From: CAIVAT01 sp037139855
GTDB taxonomy: Bacteria; Bacteroidota; Bacteroidia; Bacteroidales; FEN-979
NCBI GenBank assembly: GCA_037139855.1
Contig: JBAXFM010000002.1
Span: 1-52,213 of the forward strand
Direction: 5' to 3'
Length of the DNA stretch: 52,213 bases
Shown here piece after piece: positions 1-8,728 of the stretch. Under the pieces are notes generated by a model, which ran no database searches, was not told the origin of the DNA, and saw nothing but the letters and a program-made list of their open reading frames with translations. A program made the translations under genes and the position numbers. Position 1 is the stretch's first letter. Each line of letters opens with the position of its first letter.

Positions 1-1283
1 ACATTGGATAAATCTTTGAGTTCGATCCCTTTGTTGGCGCTGAATAAAAATTTCACCTTGTCGATGCCATCTTTTGAGATGGCTTCCGACCGGTGAAAGT
101 CAATCGTAAACCGGGCCATTGGTATTCCCAGCTTTGCAAGAATGCCAACCACCTCTTGTTCAAATTCTGCAACAACTTTTTGTCTTTTTGACGAAAGGAC
201 TCCTGCTTTTAAAACAAGGTCAGATTCAATACCGGCTATTTCCTTACGAAGGGCAATGATCTGATCCTCCAGGCCTGCTTCATCTGATACCTTTTTTTCG
301 ATGTCAAGTTTGATCACCTGTAACTGTTCAATGGTGGCAACCTGGTGTTTTTTCAACAAACGATACAATTGATCGAGCCGTTGTGTGAGGGATTCAACCA
401 ATGGAGGATCAACGAAAACCAGCGCTTCGATCGACTGCAACTCATTTGATAAGTCCTTGATATCAATATAATTGACGTTTATTCTTTCGGACAGACTTTT
501 AAGCTCCGGTTTATATTTTGCCACACTGTTTATTGCATGCAAAACCTCCGACATTTGCGACAGAATATTTTCATCAGCGCCTGATATCATATGATTTGCC
601 CGGTAAAGTCCGCTCCTGATCTCTTCAGCATGTGTGAGCTCCTCAAGGTTGGCTTCAATTTCCTGCAACTCTCCCGGGGTTAACCGTGCCAGGTCAAGTT
701 CATCAAGCAAAAATTGAAAATAATCCATTTCACCGGCAGTCTTCGCCTCTTGCTCTTCAATCTTAACCAGGTGGCTTTTCAGGTCCATAAGCTTGTAAAA
801 TCCATTCCGATAAACAGAAACGTCTGTCTGAATACCTGCGTAACTGTCGATCACTGCCAATTGAAAATTCGAATCATTCAGGGTGGTAATAGAATTCTGC
901 GAATGCACATTCACAAGCCGGTCACCAAGGTCTTTGAGCAAGGTCAGGTTGACCGGTGTGTCGTTGATGAAAGCACGGGATTTCCCATGCTGGTTAATTT
1001 CGCGGCGCAGAATAATGGCATCTTCATAATCCAGTTCCTCACCCTCGAAAAAACTTTCAAGGTTATAACCCCTGATCATAAAAAGACCTTCAATAATGCA
1101 TTTTTTTGATTGATCCAGTAGAATACCAGAGTCGGCCCTTTGCCCGAGAATTAATGATAACGCACCCAGAAGAATCGATTTACCTGCGCCTGTTTCACCC
1201 GTGATCGCCGAGAAGCCTTCTGAGAAGTCAATCTCCAGATCATGAATCAGAATGTAGTTTTTAATGGATAATTTTAAGAGCAT
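1..1283 (-). CDS. recN: DNA repair ATPase RecN, C-terminal part cut off by the window edge
   Basis: RecN is an SMC-like ATPase that acts at DNA double-strand breaks. The reverse strand reads open from an ATG at 1281-1283 to the window edge, about 427 residues. The protein starts MLLKLSIKNYILIHDLEIDF and has a Walker A motif GETGAGKS at residues 29-36, followed by the RecN-typical run in which the N-terminal ATPase half passes into a long, probably coiled-coil, region (about 160-400). The C-terminal half with the ABC signature and Walker B lies outside the window. The gene follows the porD-like gene with a 41-base gap and is probably the last gene of the bamD operon. The frame has no interruption. 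Confidence 0.93.
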   Translation of the reverse strand, partial: MLLKLSIKNYILIHDLEIDFSEGFSAITGETGAGKSILLGALSLILGQRADSGILLDQSKKCIIEGLFMIRGYNLESFFEGEELDYEDAIILRREINQHGKSRAFINDTPVNLTLLKDLGDRLVNVHSQNSITTLNDSNFQLAVIDSYAGIQTDVSVYRNGFYKLMDLKSHLVKIEEQEAKTAGEMDYFQFLLDELDLARLTPGELQEIEANLEELTHAEEIRSGLYRANHMISGADENILSQMSEVLHAINSVAKYKPELKSLSERINVNYIDIKDLSNELQSIEALVFVDPPLVESLTQRLDQLYRLLKKHQVATIEQLQVIKLDIEKKVSDEAGLEDQIIALRKEIAGIESDLVLKAGVLSSKRQKVVAEFEQEVVGILAKLGIPMARFTIDFHRSEAISKDGIDKVKFLFSANKGIELKDLSN

Positions 1284-1324
1284 CTGTGTTACCCCGTTTT
1301 TAAACGTTGTGCATCCTGCCTGTG

Positions 1325-2236
1325 CTACTTTGACTCCAGGATGGCCTGGTATTTAGAACTGTTTGCCGGATCAATCTCCTTCAAAATGTTGACTATATTC
1401 GATTTATCCATAGGTGGAACCCGTTGATCGGCATAAATATTGACAAATTCATCGCGCTTAGCATCAAAAACAAGTTGCAAAGAATACAGGTTAGGTTTGG
1501 CATTGTATATTTTTTGCAGAATCTCAATTCCTTCCGACGTTACATTTCTGCCCTGATCTACTTTCTCATACATCTGATCAAGCCCGAGCCGGTGATACCG
1601 GTAGGCAAACTCTCTTAAACCCGAATTGGCCGAATTCAAATAGTTATTAGTAATCCAATAGCGGTTCTTCTCACTTTCGAATGCCTTCCATCCAGGATCC
1701 GATGAATTCTGAGCGGAATTTACCACATCCTGGGCTTTCTCGAAAAATGGACTGCCGCCGCTGGGCGAAAATGAATCAAAATAAAACCCAAGGACGGTGT
1801 AACAATAATAGGCGAAAACAGAGGTGAGATTGGAGGAAAATGTACCGTCGGAAAAATCAAGAGGCTGGAATTCAACGTATTTGAACTGGATATTCTTATC
1901 GATGGTATTTAACAGTACAGTGTTATAGGCCGAGTTCATCACCGGCCTGCGCACAACCACGTTCAACGTACCTTTAAATTCATCTGCAGTCAAACGGTCG
2001 TTGATCGTTAACATCATGGTGCATTCGATCCGTTCTTCTTGTTTAAAATTAAAATTCGACCATTTACGGTTATTCACAAATTCATATAAGGCATTTTGTA
2101 AAGTTTCAAACACCTTTTTATCCGTACCTGACAGTTTGTCGGTATTGATGCTGATCATACAATTGAGTTCCTGTGCACGCAAACCGGAGGAGATTGCACT
2201 CAGAAAGATTACCAGAAAAGCTATGATTCGTGTCAT
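1325..2236 (-). CDS. porD: DUF4835 family protein, PorD-like T9SS-associated protein
   Basis: 303 residues with a cleavable signal peptide (hydrophobic residues 3-20, then LRAQ/E), so it is exported to the periplasm or outer membrane. The start overlaps the stop of coaBC by 4 bases (ATGA), which indicates translational coupling. Length, the N-terminal ELNC element after the signal, and the position between coaBC and recN fit the Bacteroidota DUF4835 family, which is annotated as type IX secretion protein PorD. The biochemical role of this family is poorly defined. The T9SS link is supported here only indirectly, by three proteins with T9SS sorting domains elsewhere in the window. The family call rests on recognition of the sequence and neighbourhood. 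Confidence 0.75.
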   Translation of the reverse strand: MTRIIAFLVIFLSAISSGLRAQELNCMISINTDKLSGTDKKVFETLQNALYEFVNNRKWSNFNFKQEERIECTMMLTINDRLTADEFKGTLNVVVRRPVMNSAYNTVLLNTIDKNIQFKYVEFQPLDFSDGTFSSNLTSVFAYYCYTVLGFYFDSFSPSGGSPFFEKAQDVVNSAQNSSDPGWKAFESEKNRYWITNNYLNSANSGLREFAYRYHRLGLDQMYEKVDQGRNVTSEGIEILQKIYNAKPNLYSLQLVFDAKRDEFVNIYADQRVPPMDKSNIVNILKEIDPANSSKYQAILESK

Positions 2237-3441
2237 GGTTGAATAGGTCTGTTTTTTACGATGAAATCGAGAATTTCAGCAGCGACAGCCACCTTACTTT
2301 GCAATTTGCCCTGATGCACTGTGCCGGAACGGTCAATGATACTGATTTTATTGGTTTCAAGTCCAAAACCCGCACCTTGATCCTTCAAGGAATTAAGTAC
2401 AATAAAATCAAGATTTTTGGAGATTAATTTGCTTTTTGCATTTTCTGCTTCATTATCGGTTTCCAATGCAAATCCTACAAGAATCTGGTCTTTTGTTTTC
2501 CTGGCCCCTAGTTCTTTCAGAATATCCCTGGTAGGAGTAAGTTCGGGTACGAACGCGGCTTGACTCTTTTTAAGCTTTACCTGTGATTGCTGTTTGCAGG
2601 TATAATCTGCCACTGCGGCAGACATAATCACAATTTCAGCCAGCGCAGCTTCCTGCATGCATACCTGATACATCTCTTCCGCTGATTCAACATCAATCCG
2701 ATCGATATTGGGATGGCTGATGGTCAGATTTACAGGACCGGTTACCAGGGTTACCTGAGCTCCTCTTTGTGCTGCTTCACTGGCAAGTGCAAACCCCATT
2801 TTCCCTGTTGAATAGTTTCCGATAAACCTCACGGGGTCAATTTTCTCATAAGTGGGGCCTGCCGTTATGAGAATTTTTTTTTTATTCAGGACCTGCCCCT
2901 GTTTGAAATGTTTTATGACAATCTGAAGTATTGCTTCGGGTTCTTCCAGGCGCCCTGGTCCAGACAATCCGCTGGCTAACTCGCCAACCTGCGGTTCAAT
3001 GATGAAATTGCCAAAAGATTTCAGAATGCTGATGTTGTTTTGGGTAGAAGGGTGTGCATACATGTCCAGATCCATCGCCGGGGCAATAAAAACCGGACAT
3101 TTTGCCGACAGATAGGCCGTAACAACAAAATTATCGGCAATGCCGTGAGCCATTTTACCAAGTGAATTGGCTGTGACAGGTGCAAAAATCATGACATCAG
3201 CCCATTGTCCAAGTTCAACATGATTATTCCATTCCCCGTCTTGGGCTTTAAACGGCGCAACAATCACCGCATGTTGCGAAAGTGTGGCCAAGGTTAACGG
3301 GGTTACGAAATCGGTTGCAGCAGGAGTCATGATGACACGCACCTCCGCTCCTTCCTTGATGAGAAGTCTGACAAGGAATGGGATTTTATAAGCTGCAATG
3401 CTACCGGTGATACCGACAACAATTTTTTTCCCCTTCAACAT
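2233..3441 (-). CDS. coaBC: Bifunctional phosphopantothenoylcysteine decarboxylase / phosphopantothenate-cysteine ligase
   Basis: 402 residues, the normal length for CoaBC, which makes 4'-phosphopantetheine in coenzyme A synthesis. The N-terminal flavin-binding CoaC domain (about 1-180) opens with KIVVGITGSIAAYK and keeps the catalytic His (His74 in NHVELGQWAD). The C-terminal CoaB ligase domain (about 190-400) begins at KKILITAGPTYEKIDPVRF and keeps the nucleotide-binding GNYSTGKMG. Two CoaC active-site positions differ from E. coli: PAMD (Asp124) replaces PAMN, and LASG (Ser157) replaces LACG. My recollection is that these changes recur in Bacteroidota, so they need not mean loss of function. 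It lies 17 bases after the rpoZ-like gene and overlaps the porD-like gene by 4 bases. Confidence 0.95.
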   Translation of the reverse strand: MLKGKKIVVGITGSIAAYKIPFLVRLLIKEGAEVRVIMTPAATDFVTPLTLATLSQHAVIVAPFKAQDGEWNNHVELGQWADVMIFAPVTANSLGKMAHGIADNFVVTAYLSAKCPVFIAPAMDLDMYAHPSTQNNISILKSFGNFIIEPQVGELASGLSGPGRLEEPEAILQIVIKHFKQGQVLNKKKILITAGPTYEKIDPVRFIGNYSTGKMGFALASEAAQRGAQVTLVTGPVNLTISHPNIDRIDVESAEEMYQVCMQEAALAEIVIMSAAVADYTCKQQSQVKLKKSQAAFVPELTPTRDILKELGARKTKDQILVGFALETDNEAENAKSKLISKNLDFIVLNSLKDQGAGFGLETNKISIIDRSGTVHQGKLQSKVAVAAEILDFIVKNRPIQP

Positions 3442-3458
3442 GACTCAAAAAGTTAATG

Positions 3459-3800
3459 TTAGAAATCCTCCGGCCGTTCTTTGTGAGGATTGCGAAAGTA
3501 CACTTCGTTGTTCAGATATTCATGGATAGCAATCAACGTCGGTTTTGGAAGTTGCTCATAATATTTTGCAATCTCGATCTGCTCACGATTTTCAAATACC
3601 TCTTCAAGATTATCAGTGGTGGTTGCAAATTCAGATAACTTTTGGTTTAGTTCTTCTTTTATTTCCAGACCTATTTGATTTGCGCGTTTGGAAATAACAG
3701 CAACCGTTTCATACATATTATTCGTTCCGGCAGTAAAGTCTTCAATATTACGGGTTACTGCATGAACATCGGTTTTTACTTTTTTATAATCCATGGTCAT
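3459..3800 (-). CDS. rpoZ: DNA-directed RNA polymerase omega subunit, Bacteroidota type
   Basis: 113 residues. The sequence MDYKKVKTDVHAVTRN, then TNNMYETVAVISKRANQI, matches the Bacteroidota form of the omega subunit, which helps assemble RNA polymerase around beta-prime. The conserved core resembles the RpoZ element RPxxxAxxxAxRARQL only loosely. Start at 3800 (MTMDYKK) or 3794 (MDYKK); the second is the more usual family start. The gene begins 5 bases after bamD stops and precedes coaBC, the usual order in this phylum, so it is cotranscribed with envelope and CoA genes. Confidence 0.85.
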   Translation of the reverse strand: MTMDYKKVKTDVHAVTRNIEDFTAGTNNMYETVAVISKRANQIGLEIKEELNQKLSEFATTTDNLEEVFENREQIEIAKYYEQLPKPTLIAIHEYLNNEVYFRNPHKERPEDF

Positions 3801-3805
3801 TTTGT

Positions 3806-4657
3806 TTATTTGGGTAATTGAATCCGGTTATTTTCCTGATTCGCTTTATTTTGATCTCTGGTATAAATTAACTCCAGTTCTTTTTTCGATCGTTCCTTCA
3901 AATCTCGAGCTTCCGCAATAAATTTACTTTCAGGAAACTGGGCCACAAACTCGTTATAGGCAACAATAGCCTTGAGATGACGATCCTTTTGTTTTTCAAA
4001 GATACTTTCTTTGGCAAATTTGTGGTAAGATTTAACCACAAGAAAGAGCACCTCTTCTTTGTGGGGTGTATCCGGGTAATCTTTCAGAATGTTTCCCAGC
4101 ATTTGAATAGACGCAGCATAATCATCCATCCGGTAAAACAATTTCGCGATCTTGTAATCCTTCATCTCCAGTTTCAGTCTGAGCTTGTCCATCAGATCAT
4201 TGCACTCCGATACCCTTTTACTGGTGGGATAGGTATTGGTAAACAGTTGTAATTCCTTGAGCGCATCATAGGTAATCGTTTGGTCAAGGCTGTATTCAGG
4301 AGAACTTAGATAATTGCAATATGCACTCAGAAACATACATTCTTCAGCTTCCGGTGAATTAGGATAATTACTGGTGTAACGTTTAAAATAATAGGCTGCA
4401 AGGGTATAATCCTTTTGATTGTAATAACAAAAGGAGTAATAATAGGCAATCTTCTGCGCCTTGTCGGTCGCCCGCATAGCCCCGGTTAACTGATCAAACA
4501 ACTGAAGCGCTCTTGAATAATCTTTTTGAGAATATAACTTTACTGCTAATTCATATTTTTCATCCACAGATCCACTCTTCAGCATTTTTTGGAATTTACA
4601 TGCAGACAATGAGAGCAGCAGAGAGAAACCTATAAAAAAAATGGCCTTATATTTCAT
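3806..4657 (-). CDS. bamD: Outer membrane protein assembly lipoprotein BamD
   Basis: 283 residues. A lipoprotein signal is visible (MKYKAIFFIGFSLLLSLSAC, lipobox LSAC, lipidated Cys20), followed by tetratricopeptide-like helical repeats (YSQKDYSRALQLFDQL, YYFKRYTSNYPNSPEAEE, GNILKDYPDTPHKEE, AYNEFVAQFPESKF). This is the YfiO/BamD layout; BamD is the essential lipoprotein partner of BamA in inserting beta-barrel proteins in the outer membrane. It is the first gene of the minus-strand operon bamD-rpoZ-coaBC-porD-recN. The start is fixed by the signal peptide, and a TAATTTTG box ends only 4 bases before it, so the mRNA may be almost leaderless. Confidence 0.92.
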   Translation of the reverse strand: MKYKAIFFIGFSLLLSLSACKFQKMLKSGSVDEKYELAVKLYSQKDYSRALQLFDQLTGAMRATDKAQKIAYYYSFCYYNQKDYTLAAYYFKRYTSNYPNSPEAEECMFLSAYCNYLSSPEYSLDQTITYDALKELQLFTNTYPTSKRVSECNDLMDKLRLKLEMKDYKIAKLFYRMDDYAASIQMLGNILKDYPDTPHKEEVLFLVVKSYHKFAKESIFEKQKDRHLKAIVAYNEFVAQFPESKFIAEARDLKERSKKELELIYTRDQNKANQENNRIQLPK

Positions 4658-4661
4658 GGTG

Positions 4662-4669
4662 CAAAATTA
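4662..4669 (-). promoter_or_regulatory. -7 promoter box for the bamD operon
   Basis: On the minus strand the bases read TAATTTTG, a full match to the Bacteroidota primary-sigma -7 consensus TAnnTTTG. No clear TTG/TTTG -33 element is seen at the usual spacing. The box ends 4 bases before the bamD ATG, so initiation would fall at or very near the start codon. Confidence 0.55.
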
Positions 4670-4720
4670 CAACTTTATGTCGAAAAATCATAATTTAAAC
4701 AGATACTAACGGTTTGCAGG

Positions 4721-4751
4721 TTGAAAAAGTATTTGTTTTTTGGTACTTTTG
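4721..4751 (+). promoter_or_regulatory. Promoter for the alpha-oxoamine synthase operon
   Basis: TTG at 4721-4723 and TACTTTTG at 4744-4751 are 20 bases apart, fitting the Bacteroidota -33/-7 promoter. The predicted leader to the GTG start at 4799 is about 40 bases. It is divergent from the bamD promoter; the two -7 boxes are about 75 bases apart. Confidence 0.65.
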
Positions 4752-4798
4752 CACCCGGAGAAACAAATTATAATTATTAAACTTAATTCATCATAACA

Positions 4799-6052
4799 GT
4801 GGATATTTTCGACAAAGTTTCAGGTAACATGGGGCCTCTGGGCCAATATGCCGATCAGGGTTATGGATATTATTCTTTTCCTAAGCTGGAAGGAGACATT
4901 TCAAATCGTATGTATTTCAGGGGAAAACCGGTATTGGTATGGAGTCTGAACAATTATCTTGGACTGGCAAATCATCCTGAAATCAGAAAAGCAGATACTG
5001 CCGCCTCTGAGCAGTTTGGACTTGCAGCGCCCATGGGCGCCCGCATGATGTCTGGTCAAACAAGCTATCACCAGCAATTGGAGCAGGAATTGGCGGCATT
5101 TGAAAACAAAGAAGCTGCCTACTTGCTAAATTTCGGATATATGGGCATGGTGTCGATCATCGACTCAATGCTCGATCGTCATGATGTTGTGGTATACGAC
5201 TCTGAATCACATGCCTGCATCCTTGACGGACTGCGTTTACACATCGGGAAACGTTTCGTTTTTCCACACAATGACATGGAAAAATTTGAAGCCCAGATCA
5301 TTCATGCTAAAAAGGTCGCCGATGCATCAGGCGGTGGAATTCTGGTGATTACCGAAGGTGTTTTTGGAATGCCCGGTGATCTGGGGAATCTGAAAGGCAT
5401 TCTTCAGTTCAAGGAAAAATATGGTTTCAGACTTTTAGTTGATGATGCACATGGCTTTGGAACCATGGGAAGCACTGGCGCAGGTACGAGCCAGGAGCAA
5501 AATGTGATGGACGGCGTAGATGTCTATTTTGGAACATTTGCCAAAGCCATGGCAGGGATCGGGGCTTTTGTAGCCAGTGAAAAGAGGATTATCAAAGCCC
5601 TCACCTTCAAAATGCGTTCGCAAATCTATGCAAAGTCACTGCCGTTGCCCATGGTTGTTGGTTCATTGAAACGACTCGATATGATTCGTACACACCCCGA
5701 ATTGAGGGAACAACTCTGGACAATTGTTTCAGCCCTGCAAACAGGATTGCGCGAAAATGGCTTTGATATCGGCAAAACACAATCTCCGGTTACCCCTGTA
5801 TTTTTAAAAGGCGGCCCGATCGAAGCTACCCAGGTTATCGCTGATTTGCGTGAAAATTTCGGAATCTTTTGCTCGGTGGTTATTTATCCTGTGGTACCCA
5901 AAGGCATCATCATGCTTCGGCTTATTCCAACTGCTGCGCATACCCTGGAAGATGTTAAAATTACCATTGCAGCGTTTGCGGCGGTGCGGAAAAATCTTGA
6001 TGAACAAAAGTACACATTAGGGGGAATTCCGGCGCTTGCTGATAAATTTTAA
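4799..6052 (+). CDS. Alpha-oxoamine synthase, probable serine palmitoyltransferase
   Basis: 417 residues, starting with GTG (no in-frame ATG is nearby, and MDIFDKV is a family-typical start). A fold-type I PLP enzyme of the class II aminotransferase/oxoamine synthase family: SLNNYLGLANHPE, GARMMSGQTSYHQQLE, the LLVDDAHGFGTMG element that contacts PLP, and the PLP lysine in FGTFAKAMAGIGAF. Such enzymes condense an amino acid with an acyl-CoA. In Bacteroidota this form is usually annotated as serine palmitoyltransferase (first step of sphingolipid synthesis), but 2-amino-3-ketobutyrate ligase or 8-amino-7-oxononanoate synthase activity cannot be excluded from sequence. It is first in a two-gene operon with the membrane protein 2 bases downstream. 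Confidence 0.85.
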   Translation: MDIFDKVSGNMGPLGQYADQGYGYYSFPKLEGDISNRMYFRGKPVLVWSLNNYLGLANHPEIRKADTAASEQFGLAAPMGARMMSGQTSYHQQLEQELAAFENKEAAYLLNFGYMGMVSIIDSMLDRHDVVVYDSESHACILDGLRLHIGKRFVFPHNDMEKFEAQIIHAKKVADASGGGILVITEGVFGMPGDLGNLKGILQFKEKYGFRLLVDDAHGFGTMGSTGAGTSQEQNVMDGVDVYFGTFAKAMAGIGAFVASEKRIIKALTFKMRSQIYAKSLPLPMVVGSLKRLDMIRTHPELREQLWTIVSALQTGLRENGFDIGKTQSPVTPVFLKGGPIEATQVIADLRENFGIFCSVVIYPVVPKGIIMLRLIPTAAHTLEDVKITIAAFAAVRKNLDEQKYTLGGIPALADKF

Positions 6053-6054
6053 TA

Positions 6055-6984
6055 ATGCAAAAACGGTTTTTTTCTTCCGGAAACAGAATTTACGTTGGAT
6101 ACCGTAAAATCCGATTTCTTGCTAAAACAGGCTCTCTTTTCTCTTTATCAAAACCGGGTAGCGTCACATCAACCGACATCCCGAATGAGACATTCAGAAC
6201 GATTTCCATAAACTCTTGTCTGCTTTTTCTTATTGCTTATCTTTTCATTTATATCCTTAACCTGTTTATAACAGGTTATACCGCTATTTTATTCAACATT
6301 CCCGTTCGGGTTTACTACAATGATGTTGATTATCTGATCAGGGGGATCGACTGGACGCCCGACTCAGTATCAGGAGTTTTCAGCAGTGGCCCTATCGCCA
6401 TGTTGGTATTGTCGGTGTTTTTATATATCCTGTACCGGGCCGTTGAAACAGAAACCGGGATCATGCGTTTGCTGCTCTTGTGGATGATTTTTCATTCACT
6501 GACACGATTTTTTGGCGAGATACTCATTGGTGCAATCCTGAATAAAGGATTTGGATTTGTAATTCTTTATATGTTTGTTATGGATACAGGGAAGGTCATC
6601 CTGACCATTCTGGGATTCGTCGCCATGTTTACTACCGGACTCGTGTTAACACGTCAGGCGCTTTATTCAGCCAACATTTATTTTAATGATTTACGAAGGA
6701 CTTACCGCTTGAAATTCATTTTCCTGCAGTTTTTCCTTCCGTATTTTATTGGCAACATCGTCATCATGCTGATAAAAATACCGCAATTCAGTCTTTTTGA
6801 CTTTGCTGTTAATGCCTCCATGATTCTGATCCTCATCCCTGTCCTGATAAGAAGTATCGGCATGGAAGACATGTATTTCGATGAAGAGCAGAAGGAAAAT
6901 AAATTCAGGATTAGCTTACCAATAATTGCTGTAGTGTTTGTACTCCTTTACCGGCTTGTATTGGGATTTGGAATAAGACTTTAG
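6055..6984 (+). CDS. Polytopic membrane protein of unknown function
   Basis: 309 residues with about seven predicted membrane segments (roughly 48-75, 108-130, 140-158, 165-195, 222-243, 252-268, 285-305). The N-terminal 45 residues are basic and non-hydrophobic. I do not recognise a family or catalytic motif. It starts 2 bases after the stop of the oxoamine synthase gene and is almost certainly cotranscribed with it, so a role in lipid or envelope metabolism is possible, but that is inference from position only. It ends convergently with the M14 peptidase gene (9-base gap). An M50-like or other membrane peptidase was considered, but no HExxH is present. Confidence 0.7.
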   Translation: MQKRFFSSGNRIYVGYRKIRFLAKTGSLFSLSKPGSVTSTDIPNETFRTISINSCLLFLIAYLFIYILNLFITGYTAILFNIPVRVYYNDVDYLIRGIDWTPDSVSGVFSSGPIAMLVLSVFLYILYRAVETETGIMRLLLLWMIFHSLTRFFGEILIGAILNKGFGFVILYMFVMDTGKVILTILGFVAMFTTGLVLTRQALYSANIYFNDLRRTYRLKFIFLQFFLPYFIGNIVIMLIKIPQFSLFDFAVNASMILILIPVLIRSIGMEDMYFDEEQKENKFRISLPIIAVVFVLLYRLVLGFGIRL

Positions 6985-6993
6985 CTGTATTTC

Positions 6994-8727
6994 CTACTTT
7001 TTTATGATCAGTTTATCGAGATAAATCCGGTAACCTGAGTTGAATTTCAGATAATAAAGGCCATTCGATAGATTCGGAACGGTGATCTCAACAGTCGAAT
7101 TTCCCGAAAACCGGGTTACCTCCGAAGAATAAACCACAGATCCAAGTGTGTTGATAATCTGGATGGAACAGGATGGATTGATCGGATTTTCCGGCAATAT
7201 CAACCGGAAATGGCCGTCGGAAGGATTAGGATAAACCAACACAGAAACAACGCTTTTATCCTGGGCATCATAGGTTAGTGGCCGTAGCTGTACATCTAAA
7301 TGGGTTGTATTCCGTTTGGATACATTGACGTTTTTAATCGTCTTTGCAAAATATCCGGGAGATGTAAAGGTTACATCATAATTTCCTTCATAAATGGGAC
7401 GCGCGTAAAAGCCTGTTGTATTGCGAGAATACACTTCCGAAAAATCCTTATCGTGGCCATTGATGAATACCTTCGCTGCAAGGGGCTCGTCAGTTACGGT
7501 ATCTGTAACGATTCCATTAAAGCCATAATTCGCCTCTTTGATATAGTTCAAAAAAGACAGGTAGTTGTACCCCCAGAAAGGTATTAACTGAGACGTAGGT
7601 AATAATTTTGTATTTGATATTTCAACTGTTACTTCACGGCAACTATGCCAGTAATTCATATAATCCTGCCGGCCTCCATTCAGTTCATACCAGGCATACC
7701 CGTTGGTAATTCCATTCATAAGATCAGTGAAATAACCAACAGGACCATGTACATGTACCGTATCCGCCCATTCCCTGCCTACAAACTGCCACCAGTCATC
7801 ATCGGCATTCAGTTTTGACCATGTATCCCATGGATAGTTGAAAACTTCAGCGCCGCCATGAAAATTGGCCGACATTGAAAAATGATTATTGTCCGCATAA
7901 GCCATCCAGGCAATAGTTTCCTTTTGCCAGGCATTGCCATCGGGGTGTTGCCCGACTTTGGGATCCGGAAAATTACGGTTCAGGTCGATGTTGTTGGCGT
8001 TGTATCTAACGGCGCCGTAAACCGAATTGTTACCGCCACGGTATGTACCATCGGGATTGGAAAGTGGGTTTATGCAAATTTCTGTTGTGTTGACCAACTC
8101 AGTAATAGCAGGATCAATGCCATAATTTGACAAAAGGTAATCAATAAGATGCATCATCAAAATGTACCCGGTTGTTTCATCGCCATGGATGGATGAGGTA
8201 TACAAAAACTGCGGCTCTGCTTCTTCCTGGTTGACATTCTTACTGATTTTAACGGCCAGGATCTGACGGCCCTGGATAGATTGCCCGACGGTGTCAAGCT
8301 TGCAAATTGCAGGATACGATGCAGCAAAACCAACCATGAAATCGATATATTCCTGGTAAGTCGGATAAAAATTCCAGAGGGTACGGCTATCCTTCAACCC
8401 TGCCTGGCTCCGCTCGCTGACCTCCTTTTTACTCAATAACAACCCCGGGTGAGGCAGAATGGTATATGCAATATCATAACGTAAAAACTCGGAAAACTGT
8501 TTCCTGCCGGCATAGGCATGTACAGTTTTACCTTTTACATTGTCAATGGAAATAAGCCGTGTGAGGTGATGGATTTCGTCCTTATCTGAAATTTTGAAGG
8601 TGAAATAGATTTCACCCCTGTCGCGGAAAAGACTATCAAGCAGTTGAACCCCGGAATCCTGTGACATGACCGGTATGGTAAACCCTGCTACCATGAATAC
8701 CAGCAACCCAATGTAAAGATTTTTCAT
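6994..8727 (-). CDS. Secreted M14 zinc carboxypeptidase with T9SS sorting domain
   Basis: 577 residues from the ATG at 8725-8727, which begins the signal peptide MKNLYIGLLVFMVAGF, one base after the dapA stop. An alternative start at 8748 adds seven residues that overlap dapA. The M14 domain (about 110-400) shows the zinc motif HGDE (in SSIHGDETTGY), the third zinc His in NFHGGAEVFNYPWDT, and the catalytic Glu in VTVEISNTKLLP. Next come a carboxypeptidase-regulatory-like fold (GFNGIVTDTVTDEPLAAKV to VQLRPL) and a C-terminal T9SS type A sorting domain starting at VLVYPNPSDGHF and ending KLIIKK. The protein is therefore expected on the surface or secreted, trimming C-terminal residues from peptides. 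It is last in the DUF6913-dapA operon; no functional link is evident. Confidence 0.92.
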   Translation of the reverse strand: MKNLYIGLLVFMVAGFTIPVMSQDSGVQLLDSLFRDRGEIYFTFKISDKDEIHHLTRLISIDNVKGKTVHAYAGRKQFSEFLRYDIAYTILPHPGLLLSKKEVSERSQAGLKDSRTLWNFYPTYQEYIDFMVGFAASYPAICKLDTVGQSIQGRQILAVKISKNVNQEEAEPQFLYTSSIHGDETTGYILMMHLIDYLLSNYGIDPAITELVNTTEICINPLSNPDGTYRGGNNSVYGAVRYNANNIDLNRNFPDPKVGQHPDGNAWQKETIAWMAYADNNHFSMSANFHGGAEVFNYPWDTWSKLNADDDWWQFVGREWADTVHVHGPVGYFTDLMNGITNGYAWYELNGGRQDYMNYWHSCREVTVEISNTKLLPTSQLIPFWGYNYLSFLNYIKEANYGFNGIVTDTVTDEPLAAKVFINGHDKDFSEVYSRNTTGFYARPIYEGNYDVTFTSPGYFAKTIKNVNVSKRNTTHLDVQLRPLTYDAQDKSVVSVLVYPNPSDGHFRLILPENPINPSCSIQIINTLGSVVYSSEVTRFSGNSTVEITVPNLSNGLYYLKFNSGYRIYLDKLIIKK

Positions 8728-8728
8728 A

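Noticed and set aside
714..1109. 131-codon open frame on the plus strand
   Set aside because: Antisense to recN, whose minus-strand frame is open to the window edge and carries the Walker A motif.
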